A DNA stretch of 64,000 bases from Proteromonas lacertae (Eukaryota; Sar; Bigyra; Opalinata; Proteromonadidae). Below the pieces are notes generated by a model that saw only the letters and a list, made by a program, of their open reading frames with translations, was not told where the DNA came from and searched no databases. Positions 26,798-38,825 of this stretch are shown piece by piece. The stretch is from positions 62,001-126,000 of the forward strand of contig NGBS01001179.1 in the NCBI GenBank assembly GCA_002245135.1, written 5' to 3'. How positions within the stretch are numbered: the stretch's first letter is position 1; each line of letters begins with the position of its first letter. A program made the position numbers and the translations under genes.

Positions 26798-27375
26798 TTA
26801 TAAGAATATTGATTTTATTTTCCTTCTTTCTTTCATTAATTACAGTGATTAACATCAAGTTATAGACTGATTAATATTATATTTTTGATATACACATTGT
26901 AATTATTATATTGATTGTTATTCAGCTCATATCAACTAGCAAAGGTTGAAATCTGCAATTAGTATATATACATATGAATGCGCTATAATTTATCATATCA
27001 TGATATATATTATATCAGTATTATATTCAATAACCACATAACAAGTATTTGTTTAGGTATTTCATATATACAGTTTATTTATGTTCTCAATCATAACAAA
27101 TTGTTTTCTTCTTATAAATTGATCATTGTTCAATAACTGAATAAATTTTAAGTACTTTGTGTAACACATAATTTGAAAATTAAAAAATGTGAAACGAATA
27201 TATTTCTATTAAACTCTTTAAAAATCAAAGGCATGTCTAAATTACAGTGCATTTATGCTGCATAAAAATATGTTGAAGTATATAAAAGGATGGTTATGAG
27301 TTATGATGATACTAACAAAATATGGTTAAATTTATGAAATTATTTCAGTTAAAAGCAGGGTAATTGTTGTATTAT
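26798..27375. other. AT-rich intergenic region
   Basis: No frame, repeat or RNA signal is convincing in these 578 bases. The sequence is markedly AT-richer than the flanking coding regions and lies between two genes read on the minus strand. Confidence 0.4.
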
Positions 27376-29197
27376 TTAAAAAAATCTATACCTTTTTGCA
27401 CTAGATTTATTATCTTCATTTTTTCTTTTGATAGTAAGGTCAATTTTTACTTTTTTTGAACCATGCACATTCTTAATTGCTATTGTATACTTCTTAGTAA
27501 TGCATTCACTAGCTTTTCCGCTTACAATTCCAGTGTTTTGATCAAACGACAATCCAGAGGGAAGTTCTAAAATGAAGTATAAATATATAGAATTAGTTAT
27601 TATACCAGGTTCAATTGTTATACTCTCAACATCAATAATATTATCAATTATTGGTTTTAAATCAATTTTATCTCCAATTATAAATTTACAGTTTAATTCA
27701 TGGTAACAAGAAGAATACCAACAATCTCCATTATAATTTTTTCGATCATCAGAATAAGATATTGATTTTAATTTATGATCTATGATATAATAATGTGTTA
27801 ACAAATATCAATACATTTTATCTTTTTCTTTGTTTCTTCATCTTCCACTGTTGAATCTAATAATCTACACTCAGCATCATCTAACCTAAATTTATGCATA
27901 TACTTCAATAATGATGAATATCTTTTATAACCTAAGATCTTTATATCTTTTAATAACTTATACAACAAAACTATTCCACATTTTTCTTTCACCTTTTCAA
28001 ATACTACATCATTCTTTTCATCATCATCATCAGTAATGAATTTTTTTATTTGCATCATCAACAACATTCGTTTATCTTCATTATTAATGTTTGTATAAGT
28101 ATTAAGAATAATATCTAAAATCATAGAATATTTATCTGCATCAAATTTCATATATAAGCCATCATATAATTGCAAAAGTTAACATAATAATTCTTATATT
28201 ACCTTCTTTCAATAGAATATCAATATCACTTGAAATATCTTCACTCTTTAATAACACTAAGTGAGATTCTATTTGAAATTACAACAATATTATATACTAT
28301 TAAATATTATTTCTGGAATATCTTCTTCAGGATTATAATGCATTAAGAAATCATAAAAATACACATTCTTTACTTCTGGAAGAGAATAATATCGAATAGA
28401 ATATTTTTCACTTTGCATTTACATTAAGAGAGATGTTTAAATTGTTTAATATGCTTCTTTTCTTCATCATTTAACTCATTTTGTAATTTTGAATCAAAAC
28501 TACATCTCTCGATTATTCTCTTCATTTCTTCTTCTACTTTTGAATTGTTTAAATTGTGGTTATAATAGCCAATCAATAATCTCAATAATTCAACTTCACT
28601 TCCATTAAACATTACTCCTAATGAAAATAACTGCGTCAAGATTGTCAATGGATATGTAATTTAATAACTCATTTTTCACTATTTTGTAATTCTCATTCTT
28701 TAAGAAATATTCAAATTCTTCTTTCAATTCCTTCAAATTTTCACTTCTTAATATCTCTTTTTTACTTAATAAATCAACAACAATGTTTTCATTTAAATGA
28801 TTTATTACATAATCATTTAATGCACTAATAATCTTGTTTTCATTATAGCACACACAAATAGCTAATAGATCTACACAATTCTTTTCAGTTATCTCAATTT
28901 CTATAACCTTGATAATATTTTTCCAACATCAAAAAACTTTCCTTTACTACACTCATCATACAACTTCAATGGTTCTTCGAAGAGAGGATCATCAAATAAT
29001 TTTCTGAACGTTTCATTACATACATAGAGAATAAATTTAAATGTTTTTATTTCTTCATTTTCTACTATCACTTTCAAATCACCAAAGCCACATTTTACAG
29101 CTTCTCGAGTTAATCTAATAAAAATATAATTACAGCCGATAATGTATATATACCCTTCATTTTTACATGTTTCACTTTTAATAATCATTGAAAACAA
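27376..29197 (-). pseudogene. Degenerate BTB-like protein with Ig-like (putative Ig) domain, paralogue of 58.7-60.8 kb
   Basis: Segments in order: a BTB/POZ-like start (FGDLKVIVENEEIKTFKFIL near 29,100), a 47-nt intron after YDEC that restores the frame to KIEITEKNCVDLLAICVCYN, helical BACK-like sequence down to 28,430, and at 27,376-27,600 a putative Ig domain carrying the hallmark LPSGLSFDQNTGIVSGKA. The same order and similar wording recur on the plus strand from 58,718. At least four frame offsets (near 28,630, 28,425, 28,405 and 27,800) and an unclear join near 28,180 break the chain. The simplest reading is a decaying family member; repeated sequencing errors are the alternative. BTB proteins often recruit cullin-3 ubiquitin ligases, but no such role can be claimed here. 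Confidence 0.5.
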
Positions 29198-29239
29198 CCG
29201 AGATAAGACAAAAATATGAAAATGTAATTAAATGTCAAA

Positions 29240-30500
29240 TTGACTAAATTACCATCAAAATTCTTTTTTCTTAAACTAAGCTTTACGCTTATGGACTCAG
29301 TGTTTTTAAACTTTAATCTTAATAAATCAGTTGAGTATCAAATATTGTATACCGATTTAAGCTCCAAACAGTCAAATGAAGATCATTGTCTGATTTTTCA
29401 ATATAGAACAAGTATAATGAACATTCTAATTGTTATATTATTTTATAGATAATCATTAGCAAATCAAAATCGGTTGGATTGGGTAAAAATGGAGTGTTTG
29501 TTATTCTAATTAAGGAAGTCCAAGTTAACAGTTTACTTATATCAAGCAATTCAATTCGTTACAAATTTTCAGATGGAAAATTGAGTTATGATGAATATAT
29601 TCAAATATGTATTTGTTAAATTCTTATACTAATTAGTAAAATCCTATTATGATGATATTAATTTCACTATAATATTATCTGATGGAAGTAAAGTGTGTAA
29701 AATAGTCCATAATCAAAATAATGAGTATACTGTTTGTGAATTACAATCTAATTTATATTACTTTACCTACAGAAATATTGAAAAAAGCCTTCAGATGATT
29801 TAATGAAAATATGGTCATTAATTATCAATAAAACAAATGGTTTTGATAGAAAGTCCAAATTATTGTTAGAAATAATAGGTTATTTGATGAACAGAATAGT
29901 TCATATAATGTAATTACAAATAGTAATGATCATTTCATATTTCATTACTATTTTACTTCGCATTATACTGAGATTAACATTATTCAAGATTTTATTCTTA
30001 TTTCAAACATTTAAAACTGTTGTAAGTATAAACATAAACTAGAAAATACCATAACACCATCATTAACTGCATTTGAACATTATGAAAAATATTATAAAGA
30101 GTATGAGTTAAATAGAGAATGTAATGTTGATTTAATTGACCAGAATGCAATCAATAAAAGTGTTAAAAAATCTTGGAACAAATTAAAGGCAATTGATAAA
30201 CAGATGTATTTAGATTTAGCTGATTTGGATAAAAAAAGAAATCATATAGAATATCAATTTTATGTAAATAATTATCCTGAATTAATTCCATTAATAATGT
30301 CAGAATTTAAATCCCAGCAGGATAAACTAGATCAAAATAAAACAAGTGAAAAGAAAGAAACAAAAAAGATAATCGTAAAAGAAAAGCCAAAAAACATAAA
30401 AATATTACCCAAACAAATTAATCAATTATCAGAGAGTAATATTAAAGTTAGTAACAATCATAAACAGCATAAAACGAAATATACAAATAAGTCCTTCTAA
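29240..30500 (+). CDS. Multi-exon protein ending in an HMG-box-like domain (model unresolved)
   Basis: Coding character is evident but the exon chain is not fully resolved. An upstream part (29,240-29,620) reads through a 37-nt GTAT...TAG intron ending at 29,450 and another near 29,613-29,640. A Phe/Tyr/Ile-rich middle follows. From about 30,040 the frame TPSLTAFEHYEKYYKEYELN, then SVKKSWNKLKAIDKQMYLDL, fits an HMG box: a proline-led start, paired aromatics, the central KxWNxL helix and the MYLDLADLDKKR helix. A Lys-rich tail ends at 30,500. HMG boxes bind and bend DNA. The upstream part might be a second gene; I see at least one frame conflict near 29,870. Confidence 0.45.
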
Positions 30501-30738
30501 GAGATTAAAGATTTGTAATGGAGAAATGAATAAAAACAGATATAATTTATCCATACAAGTGTTTGATGATTGTACTATTAACTTCATTGGAGAGAACTCA
30601 AAAATTCATACATCAATTCATCAATTAATTTATTTTTATTCAAAATATTTATAATCTTTATAATTTTATGAATTTGTTTTAATTGAAAAAAAATGTATTA
30701 AAGAGAAAGTATAAACAATAAAAATAACCATTTGTGTT

Positions 30739-31445
30739 TTAAGTATTAATCAAGATATTAGGAAATTTTCTTTCTGTCATTTTAGCTAATTTTAGCCATT
30801 CATCAGCATAATCTTCACTTATGATTTTATTAACAACTCTTTTACCATAATAATATCCATATATCTTCTGTGGTCTTTCATGTAATCTTATTGATATTCG
30901 TGCTTTTCTACCAAATTCATCAAACAATGAATATCCTACCACTTTACCCGAAACTCCTTCTGTATATATATAATCTAATGATGGAGGACCATTTTTAACT
31001 ATATTTTTAAACTCTTCTAAACTTATATTAGCCTCTTCTCTTAATTCTGGATTATCAATCACTTTCACTATAGCTGAAGAACATAATTCATTATATAAAT
31101 CTTCTAAAGTCATGTTCTGATATATTCCTAAATCTATTTCATTTGACTTATCTTCACCTGAAAATACAGTTGACTATGTTATAATACTCATTCAAAATAC
31201 AGATTTATTTTTAATACTTGGATCATTCATGAATGTAGTATTATATGGCATAACATCTAATAATATTTTATTTATATGATCATACTCTCCTTCTGTTTAT
31301 CAGAATTTTTAATTGAAACACGCTTACTTTCTTTATTACTCTGATGTGCTGATACTATCATTCCTCGGCTCTTCTTTTTTATATTTGCACCTTTTGAACA
31401 ATTTGATCTTGAATGACAGTTAGAAATCTTCTGAGTGGTTGACAT
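30739..31445 (-). CDS. Small protein of unknown function with two tiny introns
   Basis: The reading begins MSTTQKISNCHSRSNCSK at 31,445 and is Ser/Lys-rich. A 29-nt intron (31,257-31,285) and a 43-nt intron (31,158-31,200) precede a compact C-terminal domain (EGVSGKVVGYSLFDEFGRKA, then RKFPNILIN) ending at 30,739. The phase across the second intron does not close, so either one base is missing in exon 1 or 2 or the splice site differs. The C-terminal 124 residues alone form an intact frame from MTLEDLYNEL at 31,113. I do not recognise the domain. Confidence 0.45.
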
Positions 31446-31615
31446 AATCTACAAAATAATTTTAGTGATTTAAGAAGGTGTTAATAACTTACTATTTTAG
31501 ATAAAAGAAATTATTAAAAATACTAAGTTCACGATCTGATAAGGTTTGATAAATAATTGAAACGGCTAGTTAGTAACGAATTAATTTTCTTAAATTTTAT
31601 ATTTTACATTGTTCC

Positions 31616-32467
31616 ATGAAAGTTGATTTAGGTATTTCAACATGTCAAACTATTCTTGGTAACACATTTTGCAAGAAGTATGTAATATTTAACAGAAATG
31701 TAACATATGAAGGTGATGATTTGGATAGGGACAGTAATCACTACTATGCATCAATTTACATCGCCTTTAACGGCCAAGTAAATGCAATATTCCTTGGTAC
31801 CGGATCTCCTGACAATCAAGTTCAGTATAGCGGAAGGGAAGTACACAATATCATCAACTGTTCTATATTCCTTAGAAAGGATGGTCGTAAAGGTGTTTTT
31901 ACATACAAAAAAGATCCATTCGGAAGAAAAATAAATGAAATTTATACATCAACAATACTCTTCGAGCCTTTTAATTATGTTACAGATATTAATAAGCCAA
32001 ACCGTCCAAATATTAAATGTGTAGTTAGATTTCCTGATTATGGTTTTGATTTCAATATTAATGTTAGTAAAGCGCAATGTCTTATAACTATCTACAAAAT
32101 GCATAATCCAAATCTTAGATTGGTTATACCATATGTGGTTTATGGGGAAAAGGGCTCACATATTGTTACACTTATATTTAATCCATCACCTCCAAATCTT
32201 CCTTATAAGGTAATTGTTTTTGATAGTAGTCATAATCTTAGAAACATTCATTATCCAAAAAGTATCTATTGGGAAATATCTGTTTTACATTCAAAACCTC
32301 AAAATCTACGTGGAGATTGTAGTTACTGGTGTGAATCAGCACTTAATACATTATCTATATATGATGGAAAAGATAAATTAATTAGAATTATAACAAGCAT
32401 ATCATTTCTACAAAGAAGTCTTATAAAGATGGCAGTTTACAACTACAACAACATTGAAATTAATTAA
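31616..32467 (+). CDS. Candidate clan CE (Ulp1/adenain-type) cysteine peptidase
   Basis: An intronless frame of 283 residues. The C-terminal half has an ordered set of residues that suits a clan CE cysteine peptidase: His in GSHIVTLIF (about residue 180), Asp in VIVFDSSHNL (about residue 201), Gln in KPQNLRGDC and Cys in the same motif (DCSYWCESALNTL, about residue 239). The order His-Asp-Gln-Cys, and the DC-x-x-W-C context, are what SUMO proteases, adenain and related bacterial effectors share. The N-terminal half is unrecognised. Codon choice looks less AT-extreme than in the neighbours (GGC, TCC, CTC and ACC are used) and no intron is present, which may reflect acquisition from a bacterium, virus or mobile element. 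It lies 70 bp from the border of the inverted duplication. The family call rests on motif order only. Confidence 0.45.
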   Translation: MKVDLGISTCQTILGNTFCKKYVIFNRNVTYEGDDLDRDSNHYYASIYIAFNGQVNAIFLGTGSPDNQVQYSGREVHNIINCSIFLRKDGRKGVFTYKKDPFGRKINEIYTSTILFEPFNYVTDINKPNRPNIKCVVRFPDYGFDFNINVSKAQCLITIYKMHNPNLRLVIPYVVYGEKGSHIVTLIFNPSPPNLPYKVIVFDSSHNLRNIHYPKSIYWEISVLHSKPQNLRGDCSYWCESALNTLSIYDGKDKLIRIITSISFLQRSLIKMAVYNYNNIEIN

Positions 32468-32529
32468 TTACAGTATCCATTAATTGTTTTTGAATTATGA
32501 ATTATTAATAATATTTTATTTTTAATTGT

Positions 32530-35500
32530 TTGAATTATGTAGAATGTATAGATTGTCCTGCTAATTATAAATGTCCAAATACAAATGACAAACAACCATG
32601 TGAAGGTGGTAAATATTCACTCCCATTACAAACTACATGTGTTGATTGTCCTGCTGGTAGTTATTGTCCATTAACATCAGCAACAACTATTTTTAAACCG
32701 TATTTATGTCCAGCAGGTACATATAGTCTTATAGGTAAAGCTGAATGTAGTACATGTCAAAATGGTAAGATATGTAATGAAGGTTCAACAACAAATGGAC
32801 CAATGGATTGTCCATTAGGTGGTTATTGTGTTGATGGAAAATATACTCCATGTCCTAGTGGAACATATGGAGCTACAACAGGTTTAGCATCTGAAGGTAA
32901 ATGTAGTCCATGTGAACCTGGTTTTTATTGTCCTTTAGGGACAACAGCAAACAATAGACAGAAATGTCCAAGAGGTTATTATTGTAATGGTGGTATAACA
33001 GCGTGTCCAGGAGGTACTTATAATAATGAAGAAGGAAAATCACAACAATCAGATTGTATAGACTGTCTAGCAGGATATTATTGTCCAGCAGGTGAAACAC
33101 ATTTGTCAAAAGTATGTCCAATTGGATATTATTGTCCAGAAAAATCTTCATTACCTAAAAGATGTCCAGCTGGTACATATACAGATAGTATTGGTTCAAC
33201 AAAGGACAGTGATTGTAAAGATTGTCCAGAAGGTCATTATTGTCCAATAGCTTCAGGTAGTCCAATTCCATGTCAAGCAGGAACTTATCAAGATCAAAAG
33301 AAGAAAGATAGTTGTATTAATTGTCCAGCTGGTTGGTCTTGTCCTTATGCAGGATTAAGTACATACAGTGCACCATGTTACAGAGGATATTATTGTCTTG
33401 AAGGAACTGCAATACCTACACATAAATGTGGTAGTGGTAAATATACTGAGAATAATCATGCTACATCTAAAGCTGATTGTATTGATTGTCCTGGTGGGTT
33501 TTACTGTAATGGTGAAGGATTTGGCGGAGGTGATAGAAGTCCTTTACCATGTCATTATGGTAGTTATTGTCCTCCTGGATCAAGTTTACCTACAAGATGT
33601 CCACCTGGTACTTATGGTAATGCTGATAATTTAGATGATGTGAGTAAATGTACACCTTGTCCAGCAGGACATTATTGTTTAGGTGGAAAAACAGCACCAG
33701 ATGGTATTTGTATAGCAGGTCATTTTTGTAGTGAAAATACAGCAACACAAACACAACATCCATGTCCAGCTGGTACTTATACTCCTAGAGCTAATTTAAC
33801 ACATTTTGATGAATGTGAACCATGTCCTAAAGGACATTATTGTGGTTCTGCTACAATAATACCAAAAAAATGTGCAGCTGGGACATATAGAGATCAACTT
33901 GGTGGTAAAGCAAAAACTGATTGTAAAGCTTGTCCAGCTGGTTCTTATTGTATTGAAGGAAGTGTTTATCCAGCTGATTGTGGTGTTGGTATGCAATCAA
34001 CAATAAGAAGTTCATATTGTTCGAAATGTGATGCAGGTAAATATTGTCCATTTAATACAACCTGTAATAGTATTACTAATTGTCAAGATCAAAAATATCA
34101 ATTAAATTGTCATAAAGGAATGTATTGTCCAGTAGGTCAAGGTCCAGATCCAACATTTGCAGAGAATGCATGTCCAAAGGGTTATTATTGTCCAGAAGGC
34201 ACTCCATCTCCAATACCATGCAAAGCTGGTACATTAAATAGAGTTCCAGGTAGAGGTGATTTGAGTGATTGTGTTGACACAAAAGCTGGATATTATACAG
34301 TAGAAGCATCTTATGAAGAAACAGGTGAATGTGAACCTGGATATTATTGTCCAGCTAAATCAAATAATCCTAAACAAATAGAATGTCCAGTTGGGACATA
34401 TAATAGTAATTCAAGAGGTAGAAGCTTAAAAGATTGTGCAGTTTGTCCACCAGGTTATTATTGTGATAAACACACTTCAAAGCCTATTGATTGTCCTGAA
34501 GGTAAATATTGTGTAGCTGGAACACATAGACCAGTGAATTGTCCACCTGGAAGTTATGGTAAATCCAAGAGATTAAGAAGATCACAAGAATGTACACCTT
34601 GTCCAGCAGGTAAATATTGTAGTGGTATAGGTGAAACTACAACAAGTGGCAATTGTAATGCTGGTTATTTATGTATTAATGGTTCTTCAACAGCAACACC
34701 AACTGATGGTGTTACTGGTACAATATGTCCAGCTGGTGGTTATTGTGTTGAAGGAGCATCAAAATTAAAAAGTTGTCCAGCTGGTAAATATAATAATCAA
34801 ACTGGTCAAGCAAATAATTCATCTTGTAAAGATTGTACTGCAGGTTATTATTGCCAAGGAAGCACAAATGCTGCTCCAACTGGTAAATGTGCAGCTGGTT
34901 ATTATTGTACAGCTGGATCTGATACACCATATCAAAATAAAGCAAGACCAGGTCATTATTCTAAAGAAGGTGCAACAATTGATACTGAATGTGAAGCTGG
35001 TAGTTACAATGATAGATATGGTTTATCATCTTGTTTAGATTGTCCACCAGGTAAGTATTGTCCATATAAAGGAATGAATTACACAATAGTTTGTACAATA
35101 GGTAATTATTGTAATGTTAATAGTACAACACCAACTGAATGCCCAGCTGGTAAATATGGTGATGAAGAAGGTTTAATATCTGTAGATGCTTGTAAAGCTT
35201 GTACTCCTGGTTATTATTGTGAATCTGCAGGTTTAAAAGATAAAACAGGAACAGGTCAATGTTCTGCTGGTTATTACTGTAAAAGTGGAGCAAAATCAGC
35301 AAAACCAACTGATGGTATAACAGGTAATATATGTCCAAAAGGATATTACTGTTTAAAAGGCACTCATACACCCATTCCATGTCCAATTGGTACATATTCA
35401 GATAGAACAGGCTTAACAACACAAACACAATGTAAAGCATGTACAAATGGTAAATATTGTAATTCAACTGGTTTAGTAAGTCCTGTTGGTTTTTGTGATG

Positions 35501-37173
35501 CTGGCTATTTCTGTAACAGTGGTGCTCCAGTTTCAAATCCTAACAATGATTCATCAAATAATTATGGTCCTTGTCCAATTGGACATTATTGTATAAATGG
35601 TGAAAGTATAAAATGTCCAGCTGGTACTTATAGTGATACAGTTGGTTTAGCAGAATGTTATAAATGTCCAGCTGGTAAATATTGTGATGGTAGTGATTCA
35701 ACTAAATTTAAAGATTGTCCAGTTGGTAAATATTGTCCAGAAAGTTCAAAAGTTGGACATAATTGTCCCAAAGGCACATTCAATAGTAATATCAATTTAA
35801 GAACAGTAGATGAATGTCAACCTTGTACAGCTGGTAAATATTGTGTAGGAGGATTAAGTTCAACAACTAGTGATTGTGATCAAGGCTATTATTGTCCTGA
35901 AGGAAGTGAAGATAATTATGGTACAATAAATGGAGTAGAACATAAATGTGAAAAAGGATATAAATGTCCAAGTGGTAGTAAATCTCAAATTCAATGTGAA
36001 CCTGGTACATATCAAGATGAAGAAGGACAAAGCAGTTGTAAAACATGTGTAGCTGGTTATTATTGTCCTTATTATAATATGTCAAGTTATTCAGGATTTA
36101 AATGTGCTGCAGGTTTTTATTGTTTAGCTGGAAGTAAAGAATATCGTCCTGCTACTGCTATCTGTCCAAAAGGATATCATTGTAGTTTAGGATCGAGTGA
36201 CAAAGATCAATGTCTAGCAAATCAAATGGCATTAACAGAAGGAAAAGAGAATTGTGATGTTTGTGCTGATGGTTATAAATGTGAAGTTGGTACATCTGAA
36301 TTAAATAATTCAAATTTATGTCCCGTTGGTAAATATTGTGTAAATGGAGGAGTTCATGATTGTCCAAAAGGTACTTATAATCCAGTAGAAGGAGGTAATT
36401 CGATTAATTCATGTTTAGATTGTCCTCCAGGTTATTATTGTCCATACACAGGAATGAGTAGTTATTCATTATTATGTCCAAGTGGATATTATTGTCCAGG
36501 TAAATCATCAACAGGTAAAGAACATGTTTGTAGTGCTGGTAATGAATGTAATGAAGGTTCTGCACAGGAGAAGCCATGTCAAGCTGGACATTGGTGTGAT
36601 GGTAATGGTATAGATAAAGGTGAATGTGATGCTGGCTATTATTGTATTCAAGGATCTTCTTCTAATAAACCAAATGGTCTTTCAAATAGTCATGGTTTAA
36701 CTGGCGATATATGCAAAGCAGGCTATTATTGTCCTAGAGGTAGTGCACAACCATTACCATGTCCATTAGGTCAATATAATCAATTTAAAGGTAAAACATT
36801 ATTAAGTGACTGTAAAGATTGTCCTGGTGGTTATTTATGTGATTCTGTTGGTATTAGTAATGGTCAATCAAAGAAGTGTGAAGCTGGTTATTATTGTCCT
36901 CAAAAGAGTTATTATCAAAAGCCATGTGAACCAGGTTATTATTGTAAAGCAGGAGTAGCAGATCATGTTAAGTGTCCAGCTGGTAAATATAATAACTTAT
37001 ATCGTCAAACTGAATGTAAGAATTGTCCAGCTGGTTATTATTGTCCAGAAGGATGTGATGAACCAATTCCATGTGATAGTGGTAGTTATTGTGATTCAAA
37101 TTCAGCTAAACCAATAGAATGTGATGCTGGCACATATGCAAATACAACTCATTTGATTAGTAAGAATAAATAA
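32530..37173 (+). pseudogene. Internal fragment of the giant cysteine-rich gene, open for about 1,545 codons
   Basis: The frame is uninterrupted for the whole fragment and contains only GCC2/GCC3-type modules. It has no ATG near its 5' border, no signal peptide, no membrane span and no coiled coil, and it ends at a TAA six bases or fewer past the duplication border. It is therefore best read as a truncated duplicate. It differs from its source by about nine amino-acid replacements (for example Asp for Gly in CVDCPAG, and Lys for Ile in IIPKKC). It shows the unbroken reading that the parent copy loses through six extra bases. Transcription cannot be judged from sequence. Confidence 0.75.
32541..37167 (+). 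repeat. Right arm of the 4.6-kb inverted duplication
   Basis: This is the inverted partner of 11,410-16,045, separated from it by about 16.5 kb. The left border lies just after the sequence GAATTATGT at 32,532-32,540. The right border is at TAAGAAT, after which AT-rich unique sequence begins. I saw no terminal repeats or target-site duplication that would mark it as a transposon. Confidence 0.93.
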
Positions 37174-37196
37174 AATAACAATACAAAATATATAAT

Positions 37197-37915
37197 CTAA
37201 AAATTATAGAAATTATTTTTTAATTCTATGTTACTAATTTTGTATTCATTTTTTAATTCATTAAAAATATCATTGATTTCATTTTCATTATAATTTATAA
37301 AATTTTGATATTCATTTCTCCATATATTTTCAAATTTTAAAATGGATCTTGAGAATATAATTATTGCATATGATAGTGAATGAGGGGGATATTTCTGAAG
37401 TAAATATGTAGTTGTACATAGATCTGATAGAATATAACAATTGTGTGTAAATGTTTCATATACTATAGGAATGTTATATACATTAAGATTTTCTATAATA
37501 TCATCACCATAAATTACTTTTTCTAATTCAAATATATGTCTTAAAAATGATCTGCATGTTTTGATTATCAAATTAAAGTTCAATTCATCCAATATTTGAT
37601 GTTCATACTTTATAATTTGTTTATTAATAAAAACTTCATTTTTAATTTTAAGATCATTTAACAATATATCTATTGGTACAGCATGATTTAAATTTTCATT
37701 TATTTTTATAGCAATTACAAAACATGTAATTGATATTAAAAATGAATTACTTTCACATAGAAATTTTCTGAAGAATATTTTATCCATATAGCTATAAATT
37801 TGTAATATAAATTCTATAGGTAATACTTTACAGCCATTTCTGAAGTTTCTTTGTTGTAATGATACTTTTTGCATAATCTGAATATAAATCCTACTAGATC
37901 TTTCCTAATATTCAT
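37197..37915 (-). CDS. Cyclin-like protein
   Basis: About 239 residues starting MNIRKDLVGFIFRLCKKYHY at 37,915. The first cyclin fold is recognisable: the charged start and the FIFRLCKKY helix, ETSEMAVKYYL, then FLISITCFVIAIKINEN, which corresponds to the helix of cyclins that reads like LVALTCLFIASKYEE, and FINKQIIKYEHQILDELNFN, corresponding to the ME..IL..LxF helix. The second fold (PPHSLSYAIIIFSRSIL) is weaker. Cyclins bind and activate cyclin-dependent kinases. One base appears to be missing near 37,830: the 5' part stops at TAG after AVKYYL and the rest continues in another frame. Which cyclin class it belongs to is unclear. It converges on the duplicated fragment. Confidence 0.65.
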
Positions 37916-38198
37916 ATAATCTTGCTTAATCGAAAAGTACCTATAACATATATAAATTAAGTTCACTATTTAGCATGATTTAAAAGATATTATCAGATTC
38001 ATATGCAAACAAGCTTTCATATGAATAAATTTGGTCATCATTGATGTTGTTCGATTTATTGTTGTTCATAATATGCTTATTATAATAAAATAATGTAAAA
38101 TGAAATTTTTATATCAACCAAAAAATTCCCCAAATAATTTTGTTGATTTTTTGTAAAACGGATATAATTTCTGAATTATTATAAATCGTTAGTGCGCA

Positions 38199-38644
38199 AT
38201 GAAATCGAGAAGAAACTATAAAAGAGCAAGAAAATATGATACCACAAGTAAAAAAGAAATAGAATCGGAATCGGAATCAGAAGAGGTAAAATCTATTTGT
38301 GTTGAATTATCTGCTGATCATTTAAATTATAAGTACATTTTGATATTATATAGATTAGAATTAACATAAATAGTGATATATTCAATAAAAGCATTAAATT
38401 TACATCCAACTTGATTAAGTATAAGCACTTACAGAATATGGTAATGCTATGTATCGCAATAAGTTTGACTGTATTTCTACTAATAATGCTAATGAACAAA
38501 ACAATTCTTGATGAGAAAGAGTTCAATATCGCTCAGAGAATGCCATTTATGGTATTATGGGATGCGCAATTATATTATATTACACAGCGAACTAATAAAG
38601 AATGGAATGAGATATTGAAAGAATTTAACATCTTGTTTAAGTAA
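38199..38644 (+). CDS. Small single-pass membrane protein of unknown function
   Basis: 125 residues after removal of a 68-nt intron (38,286-38,353), the longest seen in the well-resolved genes. The N-terminus is basic (MKSRRNYKRARKYD) and then Ser/Glu-rich. One hydrophobic helix (MVMLCIAISLTVFLLIMLM) follows, and the rest is soluble with several aromatics (WDAQLYYITQRTNKEWNEIL). The basic N-terminus and uncleaved helix suggest a tail facing the cytosol. I do not recognise it. Confidence 0.5.
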
Positions 38645-38825
38645 TGAATCGAATATAATATAGAAATAATGATACAATTTAAATGTTTAAGCTAATTATA
38701 TAAAAGCTGTTTATTCTATTGGTGTTTAAAAACTGAAATAATCATTAAGAAATATTTAAAACCCTCTAAAGACAACAATTTCATTATTAATATTTCATTT
38801 CATTTATAAATAAATTTAGAAATAT

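Noticed and set aside
32460-37180. The right arm of the duplication as a transposon cargo
   Set aside because: I found no terminal inverted repeats, target-site duplication or transposase at its borders.
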